Shown here: positions 34,940 to 43,818 of the stretch, in pieces
Layout of the letters: each line of letters opens with the position of its first letter
Position numbering within the stretch: position 1 is the first letter of the stretch
Assembly (NCBI GenBank): GCA_040772905.1
Contig: JAXGXJ010000013.1
Location: 21,873-85,872, forward strand
Source: JAXGXJ01 sp040772905
GTDB lineage: Bacteria; Actinomycetota; Thermoleophilia; RBG-16-64-13
Length of the DNA stretch: 64,000 nt
Reading direction: 5' to 3'
Notes under the pieces: model-generated
The model's database searches: none
Seen by the model: the letters and a program-made list of their open reading frames with translations, nothing else
Told to the model about the DNA's origin: nothing
Made by a program: the position numbers and the translations under genes

Positions 34940-37024
34940 ATGCAGCTTCAGCTCTCGCTAGCAGTCGCGGACAGGCTCCACGAGACCCTCTTGGTGCGCG
35001 GAGCGCCTCTCGACGCCCATGAAGCAGCCTGTCTGCTCACGGCGTCGGCCGAGTGCCCTCCCGCGCTCAGTCACCGCATCCTCGACGCCTTGGTGGCTGA
35101 AGACCGCCGCTTCTGTTGGACTGAATCTTCCGGGGACGGGGCCTCGACACTCGCTTCCGGTGGCCCTGCGGCCGCAGGCGACGTAGAGGAGCCCTGCGAG
35201 GGTGCCTGCGAAGCCCGAGACCGCCGTATCTGCCTGTGCCACTGGCAAGCCGCGGACCCCGACCTGCTCGAAGTCCCCTTCGTGGCGCTCGACCTGGAGA
35301 CCACCGGCGCCCGCACGGGCACCAGCAAGATCACCGAGATCGGTGCCGTGCGCATAGAGGGCCTGCGCGAGGTGGCCACCTTCCACACGCTGGTGAACCC
35401 CATGCGGTCCATCCCGCGCATGATCACCGAGATCACGGGCATCACTCAGGAGATGGTCGCCGATGCGCCCCGCATCGAGCAGGTGATCCCCGAACTGCTG
35501 GAGTTCCTGCGCGGCGCGGTGGTGGTGGCTCACAACGCCGGCTTCGACGTAGGCTTCCTCAACTACGAGTTGCGCCGCCTGAAAGGCAGGGAGTTGGGCG
35601 ACGGAGCCATCGATACTCTGCCTCTGGCGCGCGCACTGGCACCCGGGCTGGTGAACTACAAGCTGGCCACAGTCGCGGAATCCCTGGGGGCGCCGGTGGC
35701 CGCCTGCCATCGAGCCCTGGCCGACGCGCAGGCGGCGGGGCACGTGTTCGTCACTCTGATGAGCCGTCTACGCGAGCAGGGAGTCACCCGGCTGAGCGAG
35801 GCGCGGGCGTTCATGGTGTCGTCTGCGAGAGCCGCCACCGAGAAGCTCGCCCTCACCCGGGAGTTGCCCCTGGCACCGGGGGCGTATCGCTTCGTCGATC
35901 GCGATGGCCGCGTCATCTACGTTGGTCATGGAGAACGCCTGCAGGAGCAGGTGCGCTCCCATTTCACCGGGATGCCTTCCAACGCTCGCAAGATGAGACA
36001 GGCCGTCCGTCTGGTGGAGCGCATCGAGTGGGAGGAGACCCACACCCCTCTGGAAGCCATCCTAAGGGAGCATCAGCTCATCCTGGAGCATCGTCCCTCA
36101 TGCAACCAACACGGCGTCCGGCCTGAGACCTACGCCTACCTCAAAGTACGTCAGGCAGGCCCCGGTCTATGCTTGTACGTCAGCAGCCGCACGCCCAGGA
36201 CGCTGGTCACGGGCGACCCGGGGAGCAAAGGCGGATCATCGCATCAAGTACTGGGACCGTTCCGCGGCCGCTCACGCCTCATCTCGGCTCTTGATCTGCT
36301 GCAGCGCTGCTATCCCATCCGCGACTGTCCCCGCCAGCCACAGGCCCGCCCCTGCGACCGCGGCCGGACCGGGGGATGTCTGGCGCCGTGTCTGGGAGAC
36401 CCCGCCATACGGCGCCGGCACGACCGACTGGTGAGGCAGATCCTCTCCTGGCTGGGCGGGAGGACGGATGGCGATCTGGTGGAGCCCGCCCGCAGGGTGG
36501 AGGAGCTCGCGGCCGAACTGGCCGAGCAGAAACGATACGAAGAGGTGCAGAAGCTGCGACAGTCCTGGGAAGACCTGCTGAGCGTCCGCCGCTCCTACAG
36601 TGCGCTGGCGGATGCCTCCAAGCTCCGCTTCGCGGCGCTCTGGCCGCAGGAGAGCAACGGCGACGGTCCCACTGTGCGGCTCAACCTGATCTGGGACGGA
36701 CGCCTGTGCAGCTGTGTCTCGCTGCGTCGCGAGAATCTGCGTCAGGACGTGGATGCGGCCCTCACCGGATGCATCGACGAAGGGCAGCGACCCGGCGAGG
36801 CCGGTCGCGTCACGGGCCACGAGGCAGCTACTCGCCGCGCCCGCAACTGCCACGTGGCTGTATGGCAGCACGAGGTCGATCCGCTGCTGGCCGTGCGGCG
36901 CTGGCTCAAAGAAGCAGCGGGGCCGGATGCGGTGATCATCACCGCATCCGGCCCCGTTCGGGCTCACTCGGACGAGTGGAGAGACCGGCTGGTGGCCGAA
37001 GCCCTCCGCATGCTCGACTCCTAG
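34940..37024 (+). CDS. DEDD exonuclease fused to a degenerate UvrC-like GIY-YIG region
   Basis: The protein is about 694 residues. The N-terminal part is a DnaQ-type 3'-5' exonuclease (residues about 110-290) with FVALDLETTG (ExoI D/E), VVAHNAGFDVGFL (ExoII) and HRALADAQAA (ExoIII) intact. A GIY-YIG domain resembling UvrC/Cho follows (APGAYRF, VIYVGHGERLQEQVRSHF, LEAILREHQLI), then a UvrC-like Cys-rich and UVR-like helical region. Compared with UvrC the catalytic Lys, Arg and Tyr of the GIY-YIG site are replaced by His, Gln and His, so only the exonuclease is expected to work. Such fusions are known in Actinobacteria. ATG 34940 is the likely start. Confidence 0.85.
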   Translation: MQLQLSLAVADRLHETLLVRGAPLDAHEAACLLTASAECPPALSHRILDALVAEDRRFCWTESSGDGASTLASGGPAAAGDVEEPCEGACEARDRRICLCHWQAADPDLLEVPFVALDLETTGARTGTSKITEIGAVRIEGLREVATFHTLVNPMRSIPRMITEITGITQEMVADAPRIEQVIPELLEFLRGAVVVAHNAGFDVGFLNYELRRLKGRELGDGAIDTLPLARALAPGLVNYKLATVAESLGAPVAACHRALADAQAAGHVFVTLMSRLREQGVTRLSEARAFMVSSARAATEKLALTRELPLAPGAYRFVDRDGRVIYVGHGERLQEQVRSHFTGMPSNARKMRQAVRLVERIEWEETHTPLEAILREHQLILEHRPSCNQHGVRPETYAYLKVRQAGPGLCLYVSSRTPRTLVTGDPGSKGGSSHQVLGPFRGRSRLISALDLLQRCYPIRDCPRQPQARPCDRGRTGGCLAPCLGDPAIRRRHDRLVRQILSWLGGRTDGDLVEPARRVEELAAELAEQKRYEEVQKLRQSWEDLLSVRRSYSALADASKLRFAALWPQESNGDGPTVRLNLIWDGRLCSCVSLRRENLRQDVDAALTGCIDEGQRPGEAGRVTGHEAATRRARNCHVAVWQHEVDPLLAVRRWLKEAAGPDAVIITASGPVRAHSDEWRDRLVAEALRMLDS

Positions 37025-37071
37025 TCTCCGGGCACCCCGCCGACGGCCGGGGCGCAGGGCCGGGACCTCCG

Positions 37072-37257
37072 CTATACGGAGGCGACCGCCGTCTTGGGGA
37101 GCTGGATGTTCTTGGCCCTCATCACCGCCGTGAGGAGGCTCCGATCGATCTTGCCCTTGTAGATCGGTATGCCCTCCTTGACGCAGAGCTGAATGACCTC
37201 ACGAGTCTCCGTGCCCAGCTCCTCCGCCAGTTCCTCGGGGGTGAAGTGGTTGGCCAT
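37072..37257 (-). CDS. Small helical protein (61 aa), function unknown
   Basis: The ATG at 37257 has AAAGGAG about 5 nt upstream, an excellent site, so this small gene is real. The protein begins MANHFTPEELAEELGTETREVI and looks like a small helix-turn-helix (similar in pattern to IF2 N-terminal or MerR-like helices), followed by a basic segment. I cannot assign a function. A rho-independent terminator lies 44 nt upstream of it, inside its probable leader, suggesting attenuation. Confidence 0.65.
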   Translation of the reverse strand: MANHFTPEELAEELGTETREVIQLCVKEGIPIYKGKIDRSLLTAVMRAKNIQLPKTAVASV

Positions 37258-37300
37258 GAGATCTCCTTTCCAGGTTTGCGACCCACCAGAACTCGCCAAC

Positions 37301-37333
37301 AAAAAAAGCCCAGCAGCGCGTGCTGCCAGGCTT
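37301..37333 (-). terminator. Rho-independent terminator upstream of the 61-aa gene
   Basis: On the minus strand a 12-bp stem with two G-T wobbles and a 4-nt loop is followed by seven T residues (plus-strand A-run 37301-37307). It is the only textbook intrinsic terminator in the window. It either ends the moeA transcript or acts as an attenuator for the small gene. Confidence 0.8.
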
Positions 37334-37416
37334 CAAAGGACTCCGACCACGACCAGAAGTATGTGCTTTCCATCACCCCCGGGCCGTTGTCGCATGAGGT
37401 CCCTCATCACAGTCCA

Positions 37417-37445
37417 ATTGTACGCCCGTACGTCCGAGGCTACAA
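37417..37445 (-). promoter_or_regulatory. Predicted promoter for the attenuated leader
   Basis: TTGTAG (37440-37445), 17 nt, TACAAT (37417-37422) on the minus strand. The predicted start near 37410 gives a leader of about 110 nt up to the terminator at 37301. The leader contains a short open frame starting near 37373 that is rich in aromatic residues (YFWSWSESFEAW). Confidence 0.45.
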
Positions 37446-37488
37446 GCCGCTGGGGCACGACTCTCCGCTTGCGCGCGAGCCAAGGAAC

Positions 37489-38724
37489 TCACGGGTCCTG
37501 CAGATCCTCCCGCAAAAGCAGGAAATCCACCTCTTCGCCAGCCCGGACTCCTCTGGGTCCTCCGTGGATGAGTGCCAATCCGTTCGCCCCCACCATGGAC
37601 CGCAGTATCCCCGAGCCCTGAGCCCCAGTGGAACTGACGTGCCAGATGCCGTCCTCACGCCACGCCCGCACGCGGACGACGTAGGTGCGTCCGTCGATGC
37701 TCGCGACATCTTCGCTGATGATTGCCCTATAGATCGGGCGCGTGGTCTTGCGGTAGCCCATGAGACGCATAAGCGCCGGGCGGACGAACAACTCGAACGA
37801 CACCATGGCCGACACCGGGTTGCCTGGAAGACCGAACACCAGCGTCGTGCCCCGCACACCGAAAGCCAGTGGCTTGCCCGGCTTCATGGAGACACCCCAT
37901 AGGCGCCTCTCTACGCCCAATGCATCCTGAACATCTTTGACGAAGTCGAACTGGCCCACCGAGACCCCGCCCGAGGTGAGCAGCACATCGTATTCCAGGC
38001 CCTCTGCGATGAGTTCCCGAGTCCTCTGGTAGTCATCGGGAACGATGCCCAAGGCAACAGCATCGATGCCCAACTGCTTGCACTGGGCCCGCAGCGAGTA
38101 GCTGTTGGAGTTGCGTATCTGACCGGGCCCCAAGGGCTGGTCGACATCCACCAGTTCGCTGCCTGTGGAGAGGACCGCCACTCGCGGCAGCCGGTGGACC
38201 TGCACCTCCGGGTGGCCCAGGCTTGCCAACAGGCCTATCTCGGCCGGCCACAGTGCGGTGCCCGAGGTGAGCACCCGGTCGCCGGCGCCGACATCCTCAC
38301 CCGCCCGGCGGATGTTCCTGCCCGGGCGTGCGGGCTCGAAGATCTTCACCGAACCATCGGCCTCTTCCACATGTTCGGACTGCACCACCGCGTCGGCGCC
38401 GATTGGGATGGGCGCACCGGTCATGATCTTGATGGCCTTGCCGGGTTCCAGAGAATGATCCGCCACATGACCGGCAGCCAGAGTCTCTATGACAGCCAGC
38501 GTCACCGGGTTGTCGGGCCCGGCATCCACGGTATCCGCAGCCCGCAAGGCGAAGCCGTCCATGGCCGAGTTGTCGAAGGGGGGAACGTCGTGCTGCGCCA
38601 CGATGTCTTCGGCCAGCACCAGGCCGAGCGCGTCGGTGATGGCCCGAGTCTCCACCGGAAGCGGTAGGGCTTCAGCCAATACTCGCGTTCTCGCTTCTTC
38701 AATGCTGATCAGCTTGGGAGGCAT
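37489..38724 (-). CDS. moeA: Molybdopterin molybdenumtransferase
   Basis: Inserts molybdate into adenylated molybdopterin to make Moco. The 411-residue protein has domain order and motifs of MoeA: PPFDNSAMDGFALRA, IMTGAPIPIGADAVV, RRAGEDVGAGD, VLSTGSELVD, GGVSVGQFDFVK, FGLPGNPVSAM and C-terminal domain IV. ATG 38724 has AAGGA 6 nt upstream. No other Moco gene or molybdoenzyme is in the window. A -10-like TACACT occurs upstream, near 38770. Confidence 0.93.
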   Translation of the reverse strand: MPPKLISIEEARTRVLAEALPLPVETRAITDALGLVLAEDIVAQHDVPPFDNSAMDGFALRAADTVDAGPDNPVTLAVIETLAAGHVADHSLEPGKAIKIMTGAPIPIGADAVVQSEHVEEADGSVKIFEPARPGRNIRRAGEDVGAGDRVLTSGTALWPAEIGLLASLGHPEVQVHRLPRVAVLSTGSELVDVDQPLGPGQIRNSNSYSLRAQCKQLGIDAVALGIVPDDYQRTRELIAEGLEYDVLLTSGGVSVGQFDFVKDVQDALGVERRLWGVSMKPGKPLAFGVRGTTLVFGLPGNPVSAMVSFELFVRPALMRLMGYRKTTRPIYRAIISEDVASIDGRTYVVRVRAWREDGIWHVSSTGAQGSGILRSMVGANGLALIHGGPRGVRAGEEVDFLLLREDLQDP

Positions 38725-38809
38725 TCTCGTTCCTTCACAGCAACCATCTGCTGAAGATTGCACTCAGAGTGTAAACCATGACCGCCCTGGGGCCGATAGG
38801 AAGGATAGC

Positions 38810-39076
38810 ATGACCGAACAACAGCCAGAGAACCAGTCAATCACCCGTCAGTTGGGGAATCAGGTCCATGGGGGCCTGCCGGCATCTGTCCGGGACGAGA
38901 CTCATGTCCAAGCGGTGCGGGCACGTGTGGAGGCCGGCGAATACGAGGTGCCCGCGCTCCTGCTCGCAGACCGGTTGATAGACCTGGCCCGCTCGCGGAC
39001 CCCCCTGGTGGCGACGAGCCGGCGCACGGAAACCACGGCTACCCCTGTCATCGACAACCGCCGGGGCGCCGGGTAG
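38810..39076 (+). CDS. FlgM-like anti-sigma-28 domain protein
   Basis: This 88-residue protein starts at ATG 38810 with GGAAGGA 4 nt upstream. After a flexible Gln/Asn-rich N-terminus, the region RDETHVQAVRARVEAGEYEV..LLADRLIDLA fits the FlgM C-terminal pattern (two helices joined by GEY/GTY-V), which binds the flagellar sigma factor FliA. No flagellar or sigma gene is nearby, so it is an orphan. It is divergent from moeA. Confidence 0.5.
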   Translation: MTEQQPENQSITRQLGNQVHGGLPASVRDETHVQAVRARVEAGEYEVPALLLADRLIDLARSRTPLVATSRRTETTATPVIDNRRGAG

Positions 39077-39168
39077 CGGCGCTCCGCGGCGCTCCGCCGC
39101 CCGCCGGGTTGCTTCGCCAGGCCAGGCGGAATAGAATCACCTCCGTTCAAGCGAATTGGAGTGATCCT

Positions 39169-41013
39169 ATGCCGCTCACCATCCGACGGCGGCTCGTCGA
39201 CCATGTGCGACAGTGGAGGAAGACGGCATACGCGATCTGTGTCGCCCTTGTCGTGCTCGCGGGCGCCGTCGTTTTCCTTTCCGTCTCATCGCCCGTCTCC
39301 AGTCTTGAGCTGTCGTCGGACGCCACCTTTCTCGAAGCCAACCACACCTATCGCCTGGCCGAAGAGATGACCCGTCTGTATCCCCAGCGCGCCCTGGGGA
39401 CCGAGGACGCACAAGGCGCCACTGCCTGGCTGGTGGAGAAACTGGCCACTCTGGGCATACCCGCCGATCTCGTCGTTACCGACGAGTTCAACGCGCCGCT
39501 GGGAGATGCAGAGGTGACCTTCCGCAACGTCTCGGTGACGCTGCAGGGGACGAGCAGGGAGACCGTGGTCGTCACCGCGCCGCGCGACACCCCGGCCATT
39601 GCCAAAGTCGATCTGCTCGGCTACGCCAGCGGCACCGCCATCCTGATGGACCTGGCGCAGATCTTCACCGCCCGGCCCCACGAGAAGACCTTCGTCTTCC
39701 TCTCCACCGAGGGCGCCCACACCGGAGGTCTGGCAATCGATCAGTTCCTCAAGACCCACGGCACCGACGACGTCAGCGCCATCCTCTCCCTTCAAGGTCT
39801 GGGTAGGGAGAGGACCAAGGTGCTCAAGATGGGCATCACGGGAGCGCAGAACACCACTCCGGGCTGGTTCGTACAGCTGACCGGGCGGGTGCTCGACAGA
39901 TCAGGCATCGGCTTCAGCGTCCCCGGCATACTCAGCCAGGCAGCCGACCACGCCCTGTCCTTGGCACGCGGCGACCAGGTGGCCGGCCTCATGCGGGGCA
40001 TCCCCTCGCTCATGCTCTTCGATGACGGCGCCGGAGACCCCAATGCCGTGGGTCTGTCGACACAAGGCACGGCCGTGGAGAGCCTTCTGCTCTCGCTCGA
40101 CGGCGGCAGCGAGATCCCTCCCGACCCTGGCACCGCCCTGCTCCTGAAATCGGGGCGCTTCCTCACCAATCAGGCAGTCCGCATGCTCGCCGTCCTGATG
40201 CTGTTCCCGGCTATCGCGGCCTTCCTCATATGGCTCATCAGCTCCTCGGTGACCGCCAGACTGATCCTCAAGCACCTGCGCAATCTTCTCTCGTTCGCCA
40301 TCCCTCTGGGAGTGGTGTTCCTGCTGGCGCTCGGCCTCTCGCGCTTCGGGTTGATCCCCCGCTATCAGTTCCAGGTGCCCACCACCACGGGACCTGCCAC
40401 AGAACCCAGACTGATTCCCACCCTCATCCTGCTCGTCGTGGGCATAGCCGTGTTCGTACTCAGCCGACATTTCCTGGGTTACCTGCGACCGCGCGAAGCG
40501 AGAGCCACCACTGAGATGGGGAAGTTGGTGACAGGCTTCTTCGGCCTGACCATCGGTCTGGTACTCATGCTGTCGCGTTCGCCCTTCATGCTTCTGCCGG
40601 CCCTGGCTTCGGCCTGGGCGTGGCCGCTGGCCACGTGCTTCGCTGAACCGGTGTACTCGGGAGCGGTGTGGCGGCATCGCTTCACTTCGAACGCCCCCGT
40701 GCTCATGATCGGTCTCCTGACCCCCGTGATGTTCTATGCCTACATGTCGGTCGCGGACGATGTGGGCTGGACCCGCGCGTGGTGGTTCTTCCTGGTGCAG
40801 CTCGTCTCCGGCTCCTACGGGGTTCTGGTGCCCCTGGGGCTGATGTTCCTGGCGGGTTCGTTCTTGACGTTGTTGAGCGCCAAGCGTATGCGGGTGATAC
40901 CGATCGAGACCCTGGACGTCACAGATGAACTGAGCCTCCTGGAATTGCCGCCGCCGCGCGGCCGCCGCAAGGAAGAGAGGCCGACGCGCCCGCCGCTGTC
41001 TCCCTGGGGGTAG
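39169..41013 (+). CDS. Degenerate M28-like domain fused to a multi-pass membrane region
   Basis: This 614-residue protein has an N-terminal membrane segment (about 18-42), then an extracytoplasmic alpha/beta domain resembling M28 zinc aminopeptidases (YRLAEEMTRLYPQRALGTEDAQGATAWLVEKLATLG; VVVTAPRDT; GYASGTAILMDLAQIF; FVFLSTEGAHTGG). Where active M28 enzymes have H-x-D, GADDNxSG and EE, this has APRD, VDLLGYASG and STEG, so the metal site is lost. The C-terminal half has about seven to eight membrane helices. ATG 39169 has GGAG about 9 nt upstream. Function unknown. Confidence 0.65.
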   Translation: MPLTIRRRLVDHVRQWRKTAYAICVALVVLAGAVVFLSVSSPVSSLELSSDATFLEANHTYRLAEEMTRLYPQRALGTEDAQGATAWLVEKLATLGIPADLVVTDEFNAPLGDAEVTFRNVSVTLQGTSRETVVVTAPRDTPAIAKVDLLGYASGTAILMDLAQIFTARPHEKTFVFLSTEGAHTGGLAIDQFLKTHGTDDVSAILSLQGLGRERTKVLKMGITGAQNTTPGWFVQLTGRVLDRSGIGFSVPGILSQAADHALSLARGDQVAGLMRGIPSLMLFDDGAGDPNAVGLSTQGTAVESLLLSLDGGSEIPPDPGTALLLKSGRFLTNQAVRMLAVLMLFPAIAAFLIWLISSSVTARLILKHLRNLLSFAIPLGVVFLLALGLSRFGLIPRYQFQVPTTTGPATEPRLIPTLILLVVGIAVFVLSRHFLGYLRPREARATTEMGKLVTGFFGLTIGLVLMLSRSPFMLLPALASAWAWPLATCFAEPVYSGAVWRHRFTSNAPVLMIGLLTPVMFYAYMSVADDVGWTRAWWFFLVQLVSGSYGVLVPLGLMFLAGSFLTLLSAKRMRVIPIETLDVTDELSLLELPPPRGRRKEERPTRPPLSPWG

Positions 41014-41017
41014 TGAG

Positions 41018-41081
41018 GGACCCACCGCGACCCCTCCTGCGGCTGCGATACCGATCTCCTCGGAGGGGTCACGGTGGGTCC
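41018..41081. repeat. 20-bp inverted repeat between convergent genes
   Basis: Arms 41018-41037 and 41062-41081 pair over 20 bp with a single mismatch around a 24-nt spacer, starting 5 nt after the membrane-protein stop. It could terminate both converging transcripts. The rest of the gap to corA (41082-41297) shows no gene or clear signal. Confidence 0.6.
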
Positions 41082-41297
41082 TGACCTGAAGGAAGCTGCG
41101 CATGAGAGCGACCTTCATCGGCCCGGGTGTGAGATCTACAAGTCTGTGGACCGGGGCTCGCTGCGCATCGCGGCTCATGCGCGTGTGGTGGCCGTCACCG
41201 TAGGATGGAGGCGCTTGCTCATAGCTGGAGACCTCTCACCGCAAGTGCCAACAACCCAGTGAAGACGGGGTCCGGCAGCGCCCTCTCATACCAGCGC

Positions 41298-42230
41298 TTA
41301 GAAGAAGTTCCGCCTCCAGAACACGATCGCGAAGGCGATAGAGATCACGAACGCGATGACGATCGTCAGCGTGAACGCATGCGTGTAATTCTGGAACGGC
41401 AGATCCACGTTCATACCAAAGTACGAGGCGACGATGGTGGGGATGGCGAGGATGATGGTGATAGAAGTCAGCAGCTTCATCACCCGGTTCAAGTTGTTCG
41501 AGATCACAGAGGTAAACGCGTCCATCATGGCAGTCAGAGTGTCAGCGTAGATCTTGGCCATCTCGGAGGCCTGCTTGTTCTCTACGATGACGTCCTCGAG
41601 CAGCTCTTCGTCCTCCTCGTACATCTTCAGTGACTTGGTGCGCAGGAGCTTCTGCAGTACGGCCTCGTTGGAGCGGAGCGAGGTGGTGAAGTAGACCAGT
41701 GACTTCTGGAGTGCCAGCAGATCGAAGATCTCGGCGTTCTTCATCGAGGCGCGCAGTTCGCGCTCCACCTTGTCGGTCTCGCGGTCGATACGTCCCAGAT
41801 AGCGCAGGTAGAAGGCCGATATGGTCTGCAGGATCTGGAACAGGAAGCGGGTCTTCTTGAAGGTGGCGAACGTCTTGACGGCGCCGCGCTCGAACTCGCC
41901 CAAGATGGGGTTGGGACGCAGACAGGTGGTCAGGAAGTAATCTGGATGGATGAGCATCCCCAGAGGGATGGTGTCATACCCCTGCTCTTCGTCGGTGCGC
42001 ACCAGCACGGGGATGTCCACGATGACATGAGTCAGCCCATCCTCGAACTCTATCCTCGATTTCTCTTCCTCGTCCAACGGAGCCTTCAGTAGATCGAGCG
42101 GGATACCCAGCTCGCTGCTGACCCGCTCCAGCTCCTCCTCGCTGGGACTGACGAGATCGACCCAGGACCCGGGTTCGAACTCCTCCAATCGCTCTAGACC
42201 TTCCGGGGTCGTTTTGAAGATGGCAAGCAT
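41298..42230 (-). CDS. corA: CorA-family divalent cation transporter
   Basis: This 310-residue protein of the CorA Mg/Co channel family has a large cytoplasmic N-domain, a long helix (about 140-250) and two C-terminal membrane helices. The selectivity motif GMN is in ASYFGMNVDLPF, and the C-terminus ends in basic residues (WRRNFF). GGTGAG lies just before ATG 42230. It is divergent from larA, separated by about 200 bp. Confidence 0.92.
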   Translation of the reverse strand: MLAIFKTTPEGLERLEEFEPGSWVDLVSPSEEELERVSSELGIPLDLLKAPLDEEEKSRIEFEDGLTHVIVDIPVLVRTDEEQGYDTIPLGMLIHPDYFLTTCLRPNPILGEFERGAVKTFATFKKTRFLFQILQTISAFYLRYLGRIDRETDKVERELRASMKNAEIFDLLALQKSLVYFTTSLRSNEAVLQKLLRTKSLKMYEEDEELLEDVIVENKQASEMAKIYADTLTAMMDAFTSVISNNLNRVMKLLTSITIILAIPTIVASYFGMNVDLPFQNYTHAFTLTIVIAFVISIAFAIVFWRRNFF

Positions 42231-42429
42231 GACTCACCCCCTTTGCTGAACAGGCGGACGCACCGCGATCCATGACCAGTACTCACCTCAGACGCTCAGA
42301 CTCACTAAGATGCGGCCTCCAGCAGGCCGACGTGTCATTCTCTCACGCAGAGGCCCGGTGCGCCACGAAGCCCGAACGACTGGAGAAGCAGCCCGCGACG
42401 CTGCTAATGTGAAGGGGATGAAAGGCGCC

Positions 42430-43818
42430 ATGCCACTCACCACCTTCACCGCTCACCCGGTGCTGCCGGATGACGTAGTGGTGCTCGAACCGCCGCGTAT
42501 CCCGCCCCTCCGTGATGTGCCTGCGGCCGTCGCGCGGGCGCTGGAGGAGCCGGTGGACGCGCCGCCGCTCGCCGTCCTGGCGCGCGGGAAGTTGGCTGAG
42601 AACGCGGAGGCTCGCGCGGTGGTGGTGGTCTCTGACAGCACACGACCCGTCCCTTACCGCGGCCGTGACAGCATCCTGTGGCCCGTGGTGAAGTGTCTAC
42701 TGGACGCCGGCTTCAGTGCGGCGCAGGTGAAGGTGCTCGTGGCGACGGGCACTCATCGGCGCCTGAACGAGGCCGAAATCGCGCACCTCTACGACCGACG
42801 GGTCCTCGCCGCCGGGATCGAGGTCCACTGCCACGACGCCTTCGACCAGGCCGGCCTGGTCGCAGTGGGCCGCACCGAGGCAGGAGTGGATGTGATGATG
42901 GACCGTGGATACGTGGAGGCCGACCTTCGCGTACTCACGGGTCTGGTGGAGAGTCATCTGATGGCCGGGGCCTCGGGCGGGCGCAAGAGCATCTGTCCCG
43001 GGCTGGTGGGCGTGAACAGCGTGCGCGACTTCCACGGAGCACGAGTGCTTGCCGACCCGCTGGCCTGTGACCTGGTGACCGACGGCAATCCTTGTCACGA
43101 CCTGGCGCTGGAGATCGCGCACATGGCCCCGGCCGACTTCATCATCAATGTCACCTGCCGCGAGGACGGGGCAGTCATGGGAGTCTTCGCGGGAGCCATG
43201 GAGGAGGCTCATGCGCGGGCGGTGGCCGACCTGCGCCGGTTCGTGAGCGTCCCCATCGACGAGCGTTACGACGTGGTGATCACGCATGGCGGCAAGGTAG
43301 GAGTGAACCACTACCAGGCAGCCAAGGCCGCCGCCGTGGCTGCGACGGCGGTGAAGCCGGGCGGCTACATCATCCTGGCCGCCGACACGGTGGACCCCGA
43401 TCCCGTGGGCAGCGCGGCCTACCGCTCGCTCATGGGGCTGCTGAGAGAGATCGGCGCGGACGCCTTCACGCGCCTCATACTCAGCCCCGACTGGACCTTC
43501 GTCCATGACCAATGGCAGGTGCAGATGTGGGCCCGGGTGTTCGCGCAGATCCCGCCGGAACATCTCTTCTACTTCAGCCCGCAGACGGCGGCTTACGAGT
43601 ACGATCGCCTGCCGGGGCGCCCTCCGGGCGCTTTCTTCTCCGCCCACCGAGCCGGGACGCACGCGGAGGAGCAGGTGACAGGATTCGTCGCCGCGGCTCT
43701 GCGCGCGGCGACCGCGGAGATCGCGCGCACAGGCGCAGCGACGAGCGAACTCCCGCGTCCGCGCGTAGCTTTCCTCCCCGCAGGTCCGTATGCCATCCCC
43801 ACTCTCGTCTCAACGTGA
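42430..43818 (+). CDS. larA: LarA-family nickel-pincer 2-hydroxyacid racemase/epimerase
   Basis: This 462-residue LarA-superfamily enzyme isomerises the C2 centre of 2-hydroxyacids using the nickel-pincer cofactor. With ATG 42430 (AAAGG 4 nt upstream) the key residues fall almost at LarA numbering: DSTRP near 69-73, His109 in ATGTHRRL, His176 in ESHLMAG and the cofactor-binding Lys186 in GASGGRKSICPG. LarB, LarC and LarE, needed to build the cofactor, are not in the window. The substrate is not certain: the superfamily includes lactate, malate, gluconate and 2-hydroxyglutarate isomerases. Neighbours handle glycerate and 2-hydroxyglutarate. The gene overlaps gckA by 4 nt. Confidence 0.85.
   Translation: MPLTTFTAHPVLPDDVVVLEPPRIPPLRDVPAAVARALEEPVDAPPLAVLARGKLAENAEARAVVVVSDSTRPVPYRGRDSILWPVVKCLLDAGFSAAQVKVLVATGTHRRLNEAEIAHLYDRRVLAAGIEVHCHDAFDQAGLVAVGRTEAGVDVMMDRGYVEADLRVLTGLVESHLMAGASGGRKSICPGLVGVNSVRDFHGARVLADPLACDLVTDGNPCHDLALEIAHMAPADFIINVTCREDGAVMGVFAGAMEEAHARAVADLRRFVSVPIDERYDVVITHGGKVGVNHYQAAKAAAVAATAVKPGGYIILAADTVDPDPVGSAAYRSLMGLLREIGADAFTRLILSPDWTFVHDQWQVQMWARVFAQIPPEHLFYFSPQTAAYEYDRLPGRPPGAFFSAHRAGTHAEEQVTGFVAAALRAATAEIARTGAATSELPRPRVAFLPAGPYAIPTLVST

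Noticed and set aside
38725..38809. A Moco riboswitch before moeA
   Set aside because: The gap is only 85 bp and shared with a divergent gene, and I see no conserved riboswitch elements.
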